Below, piece after piece: positions 1-7,176 of a stretch of 17,280 bases of DNA. Both the position numbers and the translations under genes were made by a program. The notes below the pieces were generated by a model. The model was not told the origin of the DNA and did no database searches. It worked only from the letters and a program-made list of their open reading frames with translations. Location: contig CAZFXN010000057.1 in the NCBI GenBank assembly GCA_964523015.1, forward strand, positions 1 to 17,280, written 5' to 3'. The DNA comes from JAWXBT01 sp964523015. Lineage in GTDB: Bacteria > Bdellovibrionota_C > UBA2361 > J135. The first letter of the stretch is position 1, and every line of letters starts with the position of its first letter.

Positions 1-793
1 ATTAGTAATTGCTGGCCGCTCATTTACTTCCCGTTTAATGGTTGGTACTGGAAAATTTCCTTCGACAAAAGTTATGTCGGAGGCGCTGACTGCTTCTGGC
101 TGTGAAATTGTAACTGTGGCGATGCGCCGAGTTGATTTTGATAATCCTGGGGATGATTTTCTAAAAGAACTAAATAGAGAAAAATTTGTTTTTATGCCGA
201 ATACCTCAGGAGCTAGGGACGCTGCCGAGGCAGTACGTATCGCAAAATTTTGTCGAGCAGCAACTGGCTCAACCTGGATAAAGGTAGAGATTCATCCTGA
301 GCCTAGATATCTTTTACCAGATCCAATTGAAACGTTTGAAGCGTGTAAAATTTTAGTCAAAGAGGGATTTACTGTTTTGCCTTATATAAATGCTGACCCA
401 GTTTTAGCCAAAAGGTTAGAGGATATCGGTGTCGCTGCTGTGATGCCTTTAGCTGCGCCTATCGGCTCAAACAAAGGGATTAAAGTTAAGGAGATGTTAG
501 AGATCATCATTGAGCAGAGTAAATTACCGGTTGTAATTGATGCTGGCCTAGGAGCGCCATCTCATGCAGCAGAGTGTCTTGAGATGGGAGCGTCGTGTGT
601 TTTGGTTAATACCGCAATTGCTGTAGCGAAAGATCCGGTCAATATGGCTAAGGCATTTAAGATCGGAGTTGAGGCTGGCAGATTGGCTTATCTCTCTGGG
701 CTTGGAGCTGTAAGCCAAGGCGAGGCTGTTGCCTCATCCCCTTTAACTCCACTGACTTCTTTTTTAGAATCTAGTTCTGTAGCTCAAAACTAA
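1..793 (+). CDS. thiG: Thiazole synthase ThiG (5' end outside window)
   Basis: ThiG forms the thiazole phosphate ring of thiamine from 1-deoxy-D-xylulose 5-phosphate, dehydroglycine and ThiS thiocarboxylate, in the cytoplasm. The open frame already runs from base 2 (LVIAGRSFTSRLMVGTGK, a typical ThiG N-terminal segment), so the ATG at 38 is internal and the true start lies upstream. The segment WIKVE carries the lysine expected to form the Schiff base with DXP (codon 281-283). The later blocks LLPDPIET, AAVMPLAAPIGS, VIDAGLG and LVNTAIAVAKDP are family hallmarks of the TIM barrel. The C-terminal tail after ASSPLT is a little long. The stop lies in a 13-bp near-tandem duplication, and thiH follows after 12 bases, so the two are almost certainly co-transcribed. 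Confidence 0.97.
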   Translation, partial: LVIAGRSFTSRLMVGTGKFPSTKVMSEALTASGCEIVTVAMRRVDFDNPGDDFLKELNREKFVFMPNTSGARDAAEAVRIAKFCRAATGSTWIKVEIHPEPRYLLPDPIETFEACKILVKEGFTVLPYINADPVLAKRLEDIGVAAVMPLAAPIGSNKGIKVKEMLEIIIEQSKLPVVIDAGLGAPSHAAECLEMGASCVLVNTAIAVAKDPVNMAKAFKIGVEAGRLAYLSGLGAVSQGEAVASSPLTPLTSFLESSSVAQN

Positions 794-806
794 AGCTCAA
801 AATAAA
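781..806 (+). repeat. 13-bp near-tandem duplication across the thiG stop
   Basis: AGCTCAAAACTAA (781-793) is followed directly by AGCTCAAAATAAA (794-806). The copies match at 11 of 13 positions. The first copy contains the thiG stop codon, and the last base of the second is the A of the thiH start. Confidence 0.7.
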
Positions 807-1930
807 TGACACTATTTTCAAAAGAATTTACTCAGGATCATTTATCTCAGTTTAATGATGCCATTAATGGGGCTGACAGCTTAAGTATCCCTTCAATCCT
901 AACTAAACAGGTGATCACGTTTAATGATTTTTTAACTCTGCTCTCCCCCAACGCATCTCCACACTTAGAGCATATGGCAGCCCGGGCTCATCAAGTTTCC
1001 CTTAATAGATTTGGTCGCACTATTAGTCTTTATGCGCCACTTTATGTTTCAAATGAGTGCGTTAATACTTGCACTTATTGTGGTTTTTCACGTCCTAATA
1101 AGATTAAGAGACGCACCCTTTCATTGATAGAAGTTGAGCATGAAGCAAAAGCTTTACGAGAAAAGGGGATTCAAAATGTGCTGATCTTAACCGGAGAATC
1201 TCCAAAGAAAAATCCGATCCCATATCTCTTAGATGTAGTTAAAACTATTCGCCCGTATTTTCACTCGATTCAGATTGAGATCTACCCAGTAGAGACAGAA
1301 GATTATCGGTCATTTTCAAAGGCAGGAGTTGAGGGTGTAACTCTTTATCAAGAGACTTATGATCGAGATACTTACAGTAAGATTCATACGGCCGGATTTA
1401 AAAAGGATTTTGATTTTAGAATTGATACTCCGCAGAGAGCTGCTGATGCTGGAGTTCGTAAAATAACAATTGGAGCACTTTTGGGGCTTGCTCCATGGAG
1501 AGTTGAGATGGCTGCTCTGGCTCACCATCTTAGGTTTTTAGAGAAGGAGGCTTATAGGTCAGCGTTAGCTCTTTCATTCCCCCGAATTAAGGAGGCTGCT
1601 TTTTACACTAAGCCAGAGCATCTCGTCTCAGATCGCGATTTTGTGCAAATTTTATGTGCTTTTAGGCTCTTTTCTCCTAACTCAGGGATCAATGTTTCAA
1701 CCAGAGAATCAGCAAATTTTAGAGATTCAATCCTCTCACTCGGAGTTACTTCAATGTCTGCTGGATCTCGAACAGACATCGGTGGCTACAGTGGGGAAGC
1801 AAATTCCACAGAGCAGTTTTCACTAGATGACCTCAGAGAGCCAGGAGAGGTAGCATCTGCCATTTCCGCCAATGGATACCAGCCTGTTTTCAAAGATTGG
1901 GATTTTGAGATTGGTCACTCACTGCTCTAA
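806..1930 (+). CDS. thiH: 2-iminoacetate synthase (tyrosine lyase) ThiH, radical SAM
   Basis: ThiH is a radical SAM enzyme that cleaves tyrosine to p-cresol and dehydroglycine, the glycine-derived precursor used by ThiG. The 374-residue product has the expected family length. Cys85, Cys89 and Cys92 form the CxxxCxxC cluster motif in the segment NECVNTCTYCGFSR, and ILTGES downstream is the usual SAM-binding strand. The C-terminal half includes SAGSRTDIGGY, as seen in the ThiH/BATS-domain family. It starts 12 bases after thiG with no clear ribosome binding site, which suggests translational coupling. Using ThiH rather than the O2-dependent glycine oxidase ThiO suggests an anaerobic or facultative way of life (inference). 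Confidence 0.96.
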   Translation: MTLFSKEFTQDHLSQFNDAINGADSLSIPSILTKQVITFNDFLTLLSPNASPHLEHMAARAHQVSLNRFGRTISLYAPLYVSNECVNTCTYCGFSRPNKIKRRTLSLIEVEHEAKALREKGIQNVLILTGESPKKNPIPYLLDVVKTIRPYFHSIQIEIYPVETEDYRSFSKAGVEGVTLYQETYDRDTYSKIHTAGFKKDFDFRIDTPQRAADAGVRKITIGALLGLAPWRVEMAALAHHLRFLEKEAYRSALALSFPRIKEAAFYTKPEHLVSDRDFVQILCAFRLFSPNSGINVSTRESANFRDSILSLGVTSMSAGSRTDIGGYSGEANSTEQFSLDDLREPGEVASAISANGYQPVFKDWDFEIGHSLL

Positions 1931-2027
1931 ATTTTTTTAAGATGGGATCTAGTTTCTCAGACTTTTCTTTGTTACCTTTTCTCTGCTACTGTCCGCGCAT
2001 GAAATTTAAAGTAATGGAGCTTGGCCA

Positions 2028-3926
2028 ATGAGCAAGTGGAATGTAGGAAGAAGCCAGGATCTTTATAATGTATCATCTTGGGGTGCTGGTTATTTCAATA
2101 TAAATGAAAAGGGCCATGTTGCTGTTTATCCTGAAAGGGATGAGAAAAAACAGATCGACCTTTATGAGTTGGTTTCTGGATTAACTAAGCGTGGAATAGA
2201 GGCCCCACTTCTAATTAGATTCGATGGAATTATCCGTGACCGTGTACGTACACTTCAGGGAGCCTTTGGGTCTGCTATTGAGGAGTTCAACTACCAAGGT
2301 GTTTATAAACTTGCATTCCCGATTAAAGTAAATCAACAAAAACATGTTGTTGACTCAGTTAGAAGTGCTGGACGACAAACTGAGATCGGCTTAGAGGTTG
2401 GAAGTAAGCCTGAGCTTATTGCTGTCCTAGCAATACACGATACTCCAAATGGGTTACTCCTTTGTAACGGTTACAAAGATACTGAATATATAGAGCTTGC
2501 ACTTTTAGCGAAGAAGCTTGGGCTTCGACCAATTATTATTTTAGAACAGGCTCATGAAGTAAAGACGGTTCTTGAAGTTGCTGAGAGACTTGGAGTCGAG
2601 GCTGAAGTTGGTATTCGATTTAAGCCTATAGCTAAAGGAAGTGGACGTTGGGAGAGCTCTGCTGGTGAAAATGCAAAGTTTGGACTCAATTCATTTGAAA
2701 TTTTAGAAGTAATAGAGACCCTCATGAAAAGTGGTAAGGAGTCGTGGCTAAAGCTTCTTCATTTTCATATGGGAAGTCAGATCTCATCAATCACCTCTCT
2801 TAAGAGAGTACTTAAAGAAGCCTGTCGGATGTATGTTGAGACTTACCGATTGTGCCCATCTTTGACTTATATGGATGTTGGTGGTGGTTTAGCCGTTGAC
2901 TATGATGGTTCTCGAACAAATTTTGAATCATCGATGAACTATACCGTAGCAGAGTATGCGAGGGATGTTGTCTGGGCTCTTAAAACTATGGCAGATGATG
3001 AGGGGATGCCTCATCCAAATATTATCAGTGAGTCGGGACGTGCTGTTACTGCACATCACTCAGTACTAATTACTGAAGTAACAGATGTTTCAAGGTACCT
3101 TGATCCTCATGCGGAGTTACTACCGCCACCAACTGATAGCGATATTTTAACTGAGCTATATAATACATACCGTGATATGTCGGTAAAAAACTGTCATGAG
3201 GCATTTCATGACACGCTCAGTTTAAAAGAGGAGATATATAATCGGTTTCTCCAAGGAGAATTATCTCTAGCAGAGAGAGCGTATGCTGATAAAGCATTTA
3301 GACATCTACTTTTAAAACTTTCACAGGTTTCAAAGGATCTTAAGTTTATCCCTGAAGATCTAGCTGCACTTGATGATACATTTAAGGACACTTATTTTTG
3401 TAACTTTTCTGTCTTTCAATCACTGCCGGATACCTGGGCGATTGATCAGTTATTTCCAATAATGCCAATTCATAGATTGACTGAGGAGCCTACAATTAAG
3501 GCTCAGATATCAGATCTAACCTGTGATAGTGATGGAATGATCGATAAGTTTATCGATATTAAAGAGGTGAAAAGATACGTTAAGCTGCACAATGGTGGTT
3601 TAATAGATCCGTATTATCTTGGTTCATTCCTTGTTGGAGCATACCAAGAGATCCTAGGGGATCTACATAATCTTTTTGGTGATACTAATGCAGTCCATGT
3701 TGATCTTGACGAAAATGGAGAAGTTCAGATAAATCATGTTGTCGAGGGAGATTCCATTCGAGAGGTCTTAGGCTATGTTCAATTTGAAGCCGCAGATTTA
3801 ACTGAGCGGCTTCGTCTAGCCATTGATAAAGGCTTAACTAAAGGCACTCTTACAACTGAGGATGCTGCTAGTATAAAGAAACGGTTTAGAGATGGCCTAG
3901 AGGGATATACTTACTTAGTCAAGTAA
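2028..3926 (+). CDS. speA: Biosynthetic arginine decarboxylase SpeA
   Basis: SpeA is a PLP-dependent fold-III decarboxylase that converts arginine to agmatine and CO2, the first step of putrescine and polyamine synthesis by the agmatine route. At 632 residues it is close to the size of characterised SpeA enzymes (about 630-660). The N-terminal block SWGAGYFNINEKGHV is typical. Lys100 in the segment FPIKVNQ is the expected PLP lysine. GLEVGSKPEL, LHFHMGSQI and YMDVGGGLAVDYDGS follow in the usual order, and ISESGRAVTAHHSVL is also conserved. The start is supported by GGAG at 2016-2019. No signal peptide is visible. It probably has its own transcript, because 97 bases separate it from thiH. Its stop codon lies in a 13-bp tandem duplication. 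Confidence 0.97.
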   Translation: MSKWNVGRSQDLYNVSSWGAGYFNINEKGHVAVYPERDEKKQIDLYELVSGLTKRGIEAPLLIRFDGIIRDRVRTLQGAFGSAIEEFNYQGVYKLAFPIKVNQQKHVVDSVRSAGRQTEIGLEVGSKPELIAVLAIHDTPNGLLLCNGYKDTEYIELALLAKKLGLRPIIILEQAHEVKTVLEVAERLGVEAEVGIRFKPIAKGSGRWESSAGENAKFGLNSFEILEVIETLMKSGKESWLKLLHFHMGSQISSITSLKRVLKEACRMYVETYRLCPSLTYMDVGGGLAVDYDGSRTNFESSMNYTVAEYARDVVWALKTMADDEGMPHPNIISESGRAVTAHHSVLITEVTDVSRYLDPHAELLPPPTDSDILTELYNTYRDMSVKNCHEAFHDTLSLKEEIYNRFLQGELSLAERAYADKAFRHLLLKLSQVSKDLKFIPEDLAALDDTFKDTYFCNFSVFQSLPDTWAIDQLFPIMPIHRLTEEPTIKAQISDLTCDSDGMIDKFIDIKEVKRYVKLHNGGLIDPYYLGSFLVGAYQEILGDLHNLFGDTNAVHVDLDENGEVQINHVVEGDSIREVLGYVQFEAADLTERLRLAIDKGLTKGTLTTEDAASIKKRFRDGLEGYTYLVK

Positions 3927-3938
3927 CTTAGTGAAGTA
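3913..3938 (+). repeat. 13-bp tandem duplication across the speA stop
   Basis: ACTTAGTCAAGTA (3913-3925) is followed directly by ACTTAGTGAAGTA (3926-3938), a 12 of 13 match. The speA TAA stop spans the junction. A weaker third echo (AACTGTAAGTA) follows. Confidence 0.75.
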
Positions 3939-4028
3939 AACTGTAAGTAAACCGTATTGAAATAAACTTCCTACTAAAGTAAAACCATTTAAGTAATCTC
4001 ATTAATTTTTTGAGAATAATACGATTCT

Positions 4029-5150
4029 ATGCGCAGCTATTTTGTTTCCTCAGTCGCTATAATTTTATTTTCAACTCTGTGCTTTGTAGAAAGCAGTATG
4101 GCCTGTGATCTCTGTTCAATTTACAGCGCTCAAGAGAGTCATAAATCTAGTACTGATGAATTACAAGTAAGCTTAGCGGAGCAGTACACTGATTACGGCG
4201 ATGTAAGAAAAGATGGTAAAAAAATTGACAATGCAGATAACCAATACATGCATAGCTCGATTACTCAGTTAGCTGTATCACTTGGATTATCTGATCGCTT
4301 AAGTATCCAGGGGAACATTCCTTTTATCTCTCGTTCTTATCGTCGCGTTGATGATGGAGTTGAGGGTGGAGTTGAGGGTGGAGCTGAGGGTGGAGCTGAA
4401 GGTGGCGGTGAGAGTAAGGTCATTGATACAGGCAGAGAATCAGGCATTGGTGATATCCCTATTATAGTTAAATGGCACGGGTATGAATCTAGCACAGAGG
4501 ATTCCTTCGTCTCAGTACTTTTTCATGCCGGGATAAAACTTCCAACTGGTGATAGTGATAGATTAAGAGCAGAGGGGAGTAACCATCATGACGAACCAGA
4601 GATGGCGGATGATCATGAAGTAGAGCAGGAAGAAGCTCATCATAGCGCAGTATCCCGACATGGTGGTGAAATTCACGGTGTAATTCATGATGACCTAATA
4701 CCAAGTGCAGTGCATGAACATGACCTTGCAATTGGAAGTGGCTCATTCGATTTTCCTCTAGGTCTTAATACAATTGCTCGTTATAAGAAACTTCTTTTTT
4801 CCGCAGATGCTCAATATATTTTTCGCACAGTGGGAAGGGGTGAATATCAATATGGCAATGATTTTCTCTGGAGAGCTGGAGTAGGCTCATTTCTTATTAC
4901 TAATGATACATACACTTTTATGTCTCGATTTACTGTCTCTGGTGAGCACAAAGTAGAGGATGAAGTTGATGGAATTGAGCAGAACGACACTTATATAAGA
5001 GCAATCTACGTTGGCCCTGAGCTTGTTGTTACCTCAAATGATAACTTCTCTGCAATCCTAGGAGTTGACCATCCTACCTCAATAAATAACTCAGGGACAC
5101 AAGCCACTGCTGATTATAGAATTCGAGCTGGAATAACGATGACATTCTAG
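4029..5150 (+). CDS. Secreted His-rich outer-membrane transporter-like protein
   Basis: A 373-residue exported protein. Residues 1-25 form a signal peptide (basic MR, then a hydrophobic core) ending SSMA before Cys26; CDLC (C26, C29) then forms a CxxC pair at the mature N-terminus. SMAC is a poor lipobox, so signal peptidase I cleavage is more likely. The rest shows alternating beta-strand pattern, with HAGIKLPTGDSD and GSGSFDFPLGL resembling the PF13557-type putative outer-membrane channel proteins, and it ends in Phe (ITMTF) as barrels do. Residues 186-231 hold ten histidines mixed with Asp and Glu, a likely metal-binding loop. Residues 110-125 are four GVEG or GAEG repeats. No clear ribosome binding site is seen. 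It converges on thiS. Substrate unknown; a metal-related role is an inference. Confidence 0.82.
   Translation: MRSYFVSSVAIILFSTLCFVESSMACDLCSIYSAQESHKSSTDELQVSLAEQYTDYGDVRKDGKKIDNADNQYMHSSITQLAVSLGLSDRLSIQGNIPFISRSYRRVDDGVEGGVEGGAEGGAEGGGESKVIDTGRESGIGDIPIIVKWHGYESSTEDSFVSVLFHAGIKLPTGDSDRLRAEGSNHHDEPEMADDHEVEQEEAHHSAVSRHGGEIHGVIHDDLIPSAVHEHDLAIGSGSFDFPLGLNTIARYKKLLFSADAQYIFRTVGRGEYQYGNDFLWRAGVGSFLITNDTYTFMSRFTVSGEHKVEDEVDGIEQNDTYIRAIYVGPELVVTSNDNFSAILGVDHPTSINNSGTQATADYRIRAGITMTF
4356..4415 (+). repeat. 12-bp coding tandem repeat (GVEG/GAEG)
   Basis: Four in-frame copies of a 12-base unit (GGAGTTGAGGGT and variants with GCT or GAA) at 4356-4367, 4368-4379, 4380-4391 and 4392-4403, plus a degenerate fifth to 4415. 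Each adds four residues, so copy number can change without a frameshift. It lies in a predicted loop of the outer-membrane-like protein. Confidence 0.9.
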
Positions 5151-5172
5151 CTGGATCTGGTTGGCACAATGT

Positions 5173-5382
5173 TTAGCCACCCTGAAATGCTTTGATAACA
5201 TCGATACTGTCACCCTCTCTGAGAGTTGTTGTTTCCCAGTGTGTTCGATCGATTACATCGCCATTAACAGATGCGGCTATACCAAAATCAATTGATGGGT
5301 AATCTAACTTTTTTAAGAGATCGACTAAAGTAGTCCCATCATCAATCTCTAGAAATTTTCCATTTGCAGTAATCTTTAACAT
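5173..5382 (-). CDS. thiS: Sulfur carrier protein ThiS
   Basis: ThiS is a small ubiquitin-fold protein. Its C-terminal Gly-Gly is adenylated by ThiF and converted to a thiocarboxylate, which donates sulfur to ThiG. The 69-residue product has the typical length and ends in AFQGG, with the di-glycine at residues 68-69. The segments NGKFLEIDDGTTLVDLL, VNGDVI, W and TLREGDSIDVI match the family pattern. AAGGGG at 5386-5391 (reverse complement) supports the start. It lies 11 bases after the zinc-ribbon gene on the same strand, so the two likely form one transcript, about 3.2 kb from thiGH and on the opposite strand. A MoaD-type carrier is less likely because MoaD proteins are longer and differ in pattern. 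Confidence 0.9.
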   Translation of the reverse strand: MLKITANGKFLEIDDGTTLVDLLKKLDYPSIDFGIAASVNGDVIDRTHWETTTLREGDSIDVIKAFQGG

Positions 5383-5393
5383 AATCCCCTTAG

Positions 5394-5723
5394 CTATTTT
5401 TTAAACAGATCATCAAGTGCAGATAAAGCATCTGACTTAGGTGATCCCATCGTTCCATCTTTATTACTACCTTTATTATCACTCATGAGGGAAAAATAAT
5501 CGCAGTAGTTGCTCTTTTCCTTATCCACGATTCGTTCCGCTTGAGTTTCTCTACATTCATTGTAGATTTTAGGATCATAATGAGTGCAATTTTTACAGGC
5601 TCTTACATCAGACATGCATTTTGAGCAGGTATCTGAACGACTAATAGAGCTACCAACTGGACTTGTTGAGCTAGATTTTGCGATTGCTAGCTCAGTACCG
5701 CAGCTGTGACAATAATAGGCCAT
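5394..5723 (-). CDS. Small 8-Cys zinc-ribbon protein
   Basis: A 109-residue cytoplasmic protein with two probable metal sites. C5/C8 with C33/C36 make a classic four-Cys zinc ribbon, separated by a Ser-rich linker. C43/C46 (CKNC) with C57 and C74 make a second set, in the pattern CKNCTHYDPKIYNECRE ... NYCDYF. From memory, this second block recurs in small proteins of deltaproteobacteria-like genomes, but I cannot name a function. The last 35 residues are polar with a short helix (DALSALDDLFKK). GGAGG on the minus strand (5738-5742) supports the start, although the spacing is long at about 14. It is followed by thiS. A regulatory or sulfur/metal-related role would be a guess. Confidence 0.82.
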   Translation of the reverse strand: MAYYCHSCGTELAIAKSSSTSPVGSSISRSDTCSKCMSDVRACKNCTHYDPKIYNECRETQAERIVDKEKSNYCDYFSLMSDNKGSNKDGTMGSPKSDALSALDDLFKK

Positions 5724-5894
5724 GAAATATAAAGCCTCCTAAATGTTTCCTTTTACGGCTAAACGAAGTAAACAAGTACAAAGTAAGCCATAGAAGTTAG
5801 GCATAGCGGAATGACATAAATTATCCGATACTATAAAACTCAATTATAGTGTGATCATGGCCATAAGCACAATTAAAAGTGTATTAAGTAAGTA
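5724..5894. promoter_or_regulatory. Divergent intergenic region with overlapping -10-like boxes
   Basis: This 171-base spacer must hold the promoters for the zinc-ribbon/thiS unit (minus) and the M16 pair (plus). CAATTATAGTG around 5841-5851 reads as TATAGT on the plus strand (5845-5850) and TATAAT on the minus strand (5843-5848). The minus-strand box has a TTGTGC 18 bases upstream; no good plus-strand -35 is visible. Candidate only. Confidence 0.3.
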
Positions 5895-7127
5895 ATGACT
5901 AGAACTCCATATATAAAATCTTTTAGTAACGGACTCACTCTTATCGTAGAAGAGATGCCAACGGTTAAGTCAGCTGCATATTCTTTAATTATTCCAGGAG
6001 GGATCGTTCAAGATGATCCAAGTACAGTTGGAGCAAGTATAATATTAACAGAGCTAACAGCAAAAGGAGCAGGAAAGTATAACTCCCGAGAGCTTTCTGA
6101 AGCCTTTGATAATCTAGGTGCACGTCACGGAGAATCTACAACTTCCTATCTTTCAGTTTATGGCGGATCCTTATTGGCCGAAAATCTAGAGGAACTTTTG
6201 CCTCTTGTTTCAATGATGGTGCGTACCCCTCATCTGCCAGAGGGCGAGATCGATAATATAAAGAACCTTTTAATGCAGGACATCCGTGCACTAAAAGATA
6301 ATCCAGCACGACGAGTCATCAATGAATTAAGTGCTCGATATTATCCTAGTCCTTATAATCGTCCATCAGTTGGGGATGAGGTCGGATTGGCTAAAACTAA
6401 ATTGGCGGATCTTAAAACTAATTTTCAGAAATGCTTTAGTCCAAAGCAGAGTATCCTCTCTATCGCTGGAAACGTAAAAGCCACTGAAGTGACAAGTTTA
6501 GTTGAGTCCCTTTTTGGTGATTGGAGTGGGCCGTCCGTAGAAATGCCTACCCTGGCCGAGTTTCCGACAAGGCATATGCATCATATTCAGCAAGATGCAG
6601 CTCAGTTACAGATAGCTCTAGCATATCCTTCAGTAAAATTTGGAGATACCCACTACTATGCCTCACGAATTGGGGCTGACGTATTATCAGGCGGTATGTT
6701 TGGAAGATTATTTATAGAAGTAAGAGAAAAAAGAGGGCTTTGCTATACTGTATATCTTAGCACCTCTAGCACTGCATTAAGTGGTGTAACCTTAGCATAT
6801 GCTGGAACAACTCCGGAAAGAGCACAAGAAACACTCGATGTTATGCTTAAAGAGCTTCATTCAGTGAAAGGGAGTGTGACAGAGGATGAATTAAAGAGAT
6901 CGAAAGCTAATATAAAAGCATCCTTAGTTATGGCTGAGGAGTCTTCCTCTTCAAGAGCGGGATCAAATGCTACTGATTGGTGGTGGCTAAAGAGAATTAG
7001 AACTCTTGACGAGATCCAAGACGGAATTCAAAAGGTAGGACTTACTGAGCTTGATAATTATTTTTCAGCATATCCGTGTGATAATCCTATGGTGGTTACC
7101 TTGGGCGCAAAAAAACTGGCAGTATAA
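5895..7127 (+). CDS. M16 family peptidase-like subunit, zinc site absent
   Basis: A 410-residue M16 (pitrilysin/processing-peptidase) homologue with the two-domain fold. The position of the HxxEH zinc motif, set by the following KG, reads IILTE at residues 49-53, so this chain cannot bind catalytic zinc in the usual way. In contrast, the C-terminal domain keeps the substrate-binding Arg/Tyr region, EVREKRGLCY (R277, R280, Y284), which the next gene lacks. This is the arrangement of known heterodimeric M16 proteases, in which the inactive chain supplies the R/Y pair. No signal peptide is visible at the chosen ATG, which has only a weak upstream purine stretch. The coding region ends in three consecutive in-frame stops, TAA TAG TAA. 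It is 49 bases before the catalytic partner. Confidence 0.92.
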   Translation: MTRTPYIKSFSNGLTLIVEEMPTVKSAAYSLIIPGGIVQDDPSTVGASIILTELTAKGAGKYNSRELSEAFDNLGARHGESTTSYLSVYGGSLLAENLEELLPLVSMMVRTPHLPEGEIDNIKNLLMQDIRALKDNPARRVINELSARYYPSPYNRPSVGDEVGLAKTKLADLKTNFQKCFSPKQSILSIAGNVKATEVTSLVESLFGDWSGPSVEMPTLAEFPTRHMHHIQQDAAQLQIALAYPSVKFGDTHYYASRIGADVLSGGMFGRLFIEVREKRGLCYTVYLSTSSTALSGVTLAYAGTTPERAQETLDVMLKELHSVKGSVTEDELKRSKANIKASLVMAEESSSSRAGSNATDWWWLKRIRTLDEIQDGIQKVGLTELDNYFSAYPCDNPMVVTLGAKKLAV

Positions 7128-7160
7128 TAGTAACAGCATAACAGTAACAGTATAGTGGTA
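7123..7160 (+). other. Triple in-frame stop and TAACAG repeats between the M16 genes
   Basis: The first M16 gene ends TAA TAG TAA in frame (7125-7133). The spacer holds three copies of TAACAG and two of AGTATA. A TATAAT at 7123-7128 overlaps the stop, with a poor -35-like TTGGGC 16 bases upstream, so an internal promoter is possible but weak. Confidence 0.5.
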
Positions 7161-7176
7161 TTAAGTAGGAGATAGT

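Noticed and set aside
1931..2027. Possible TPP riboswitch or terminator between thiH and speA
   Set aside because: No TPP-aptamer core such as CTGAGA with its partner, and no stable hairpin before the T-run at 1931-1940.
4489..4746. Minus-strand His-rich frame across the 4029-5150 gene
   Set aside because: It is the antisense of CAT/ATG-rich codons in a well-supported gene; it has no ribosome binding site or independent support.
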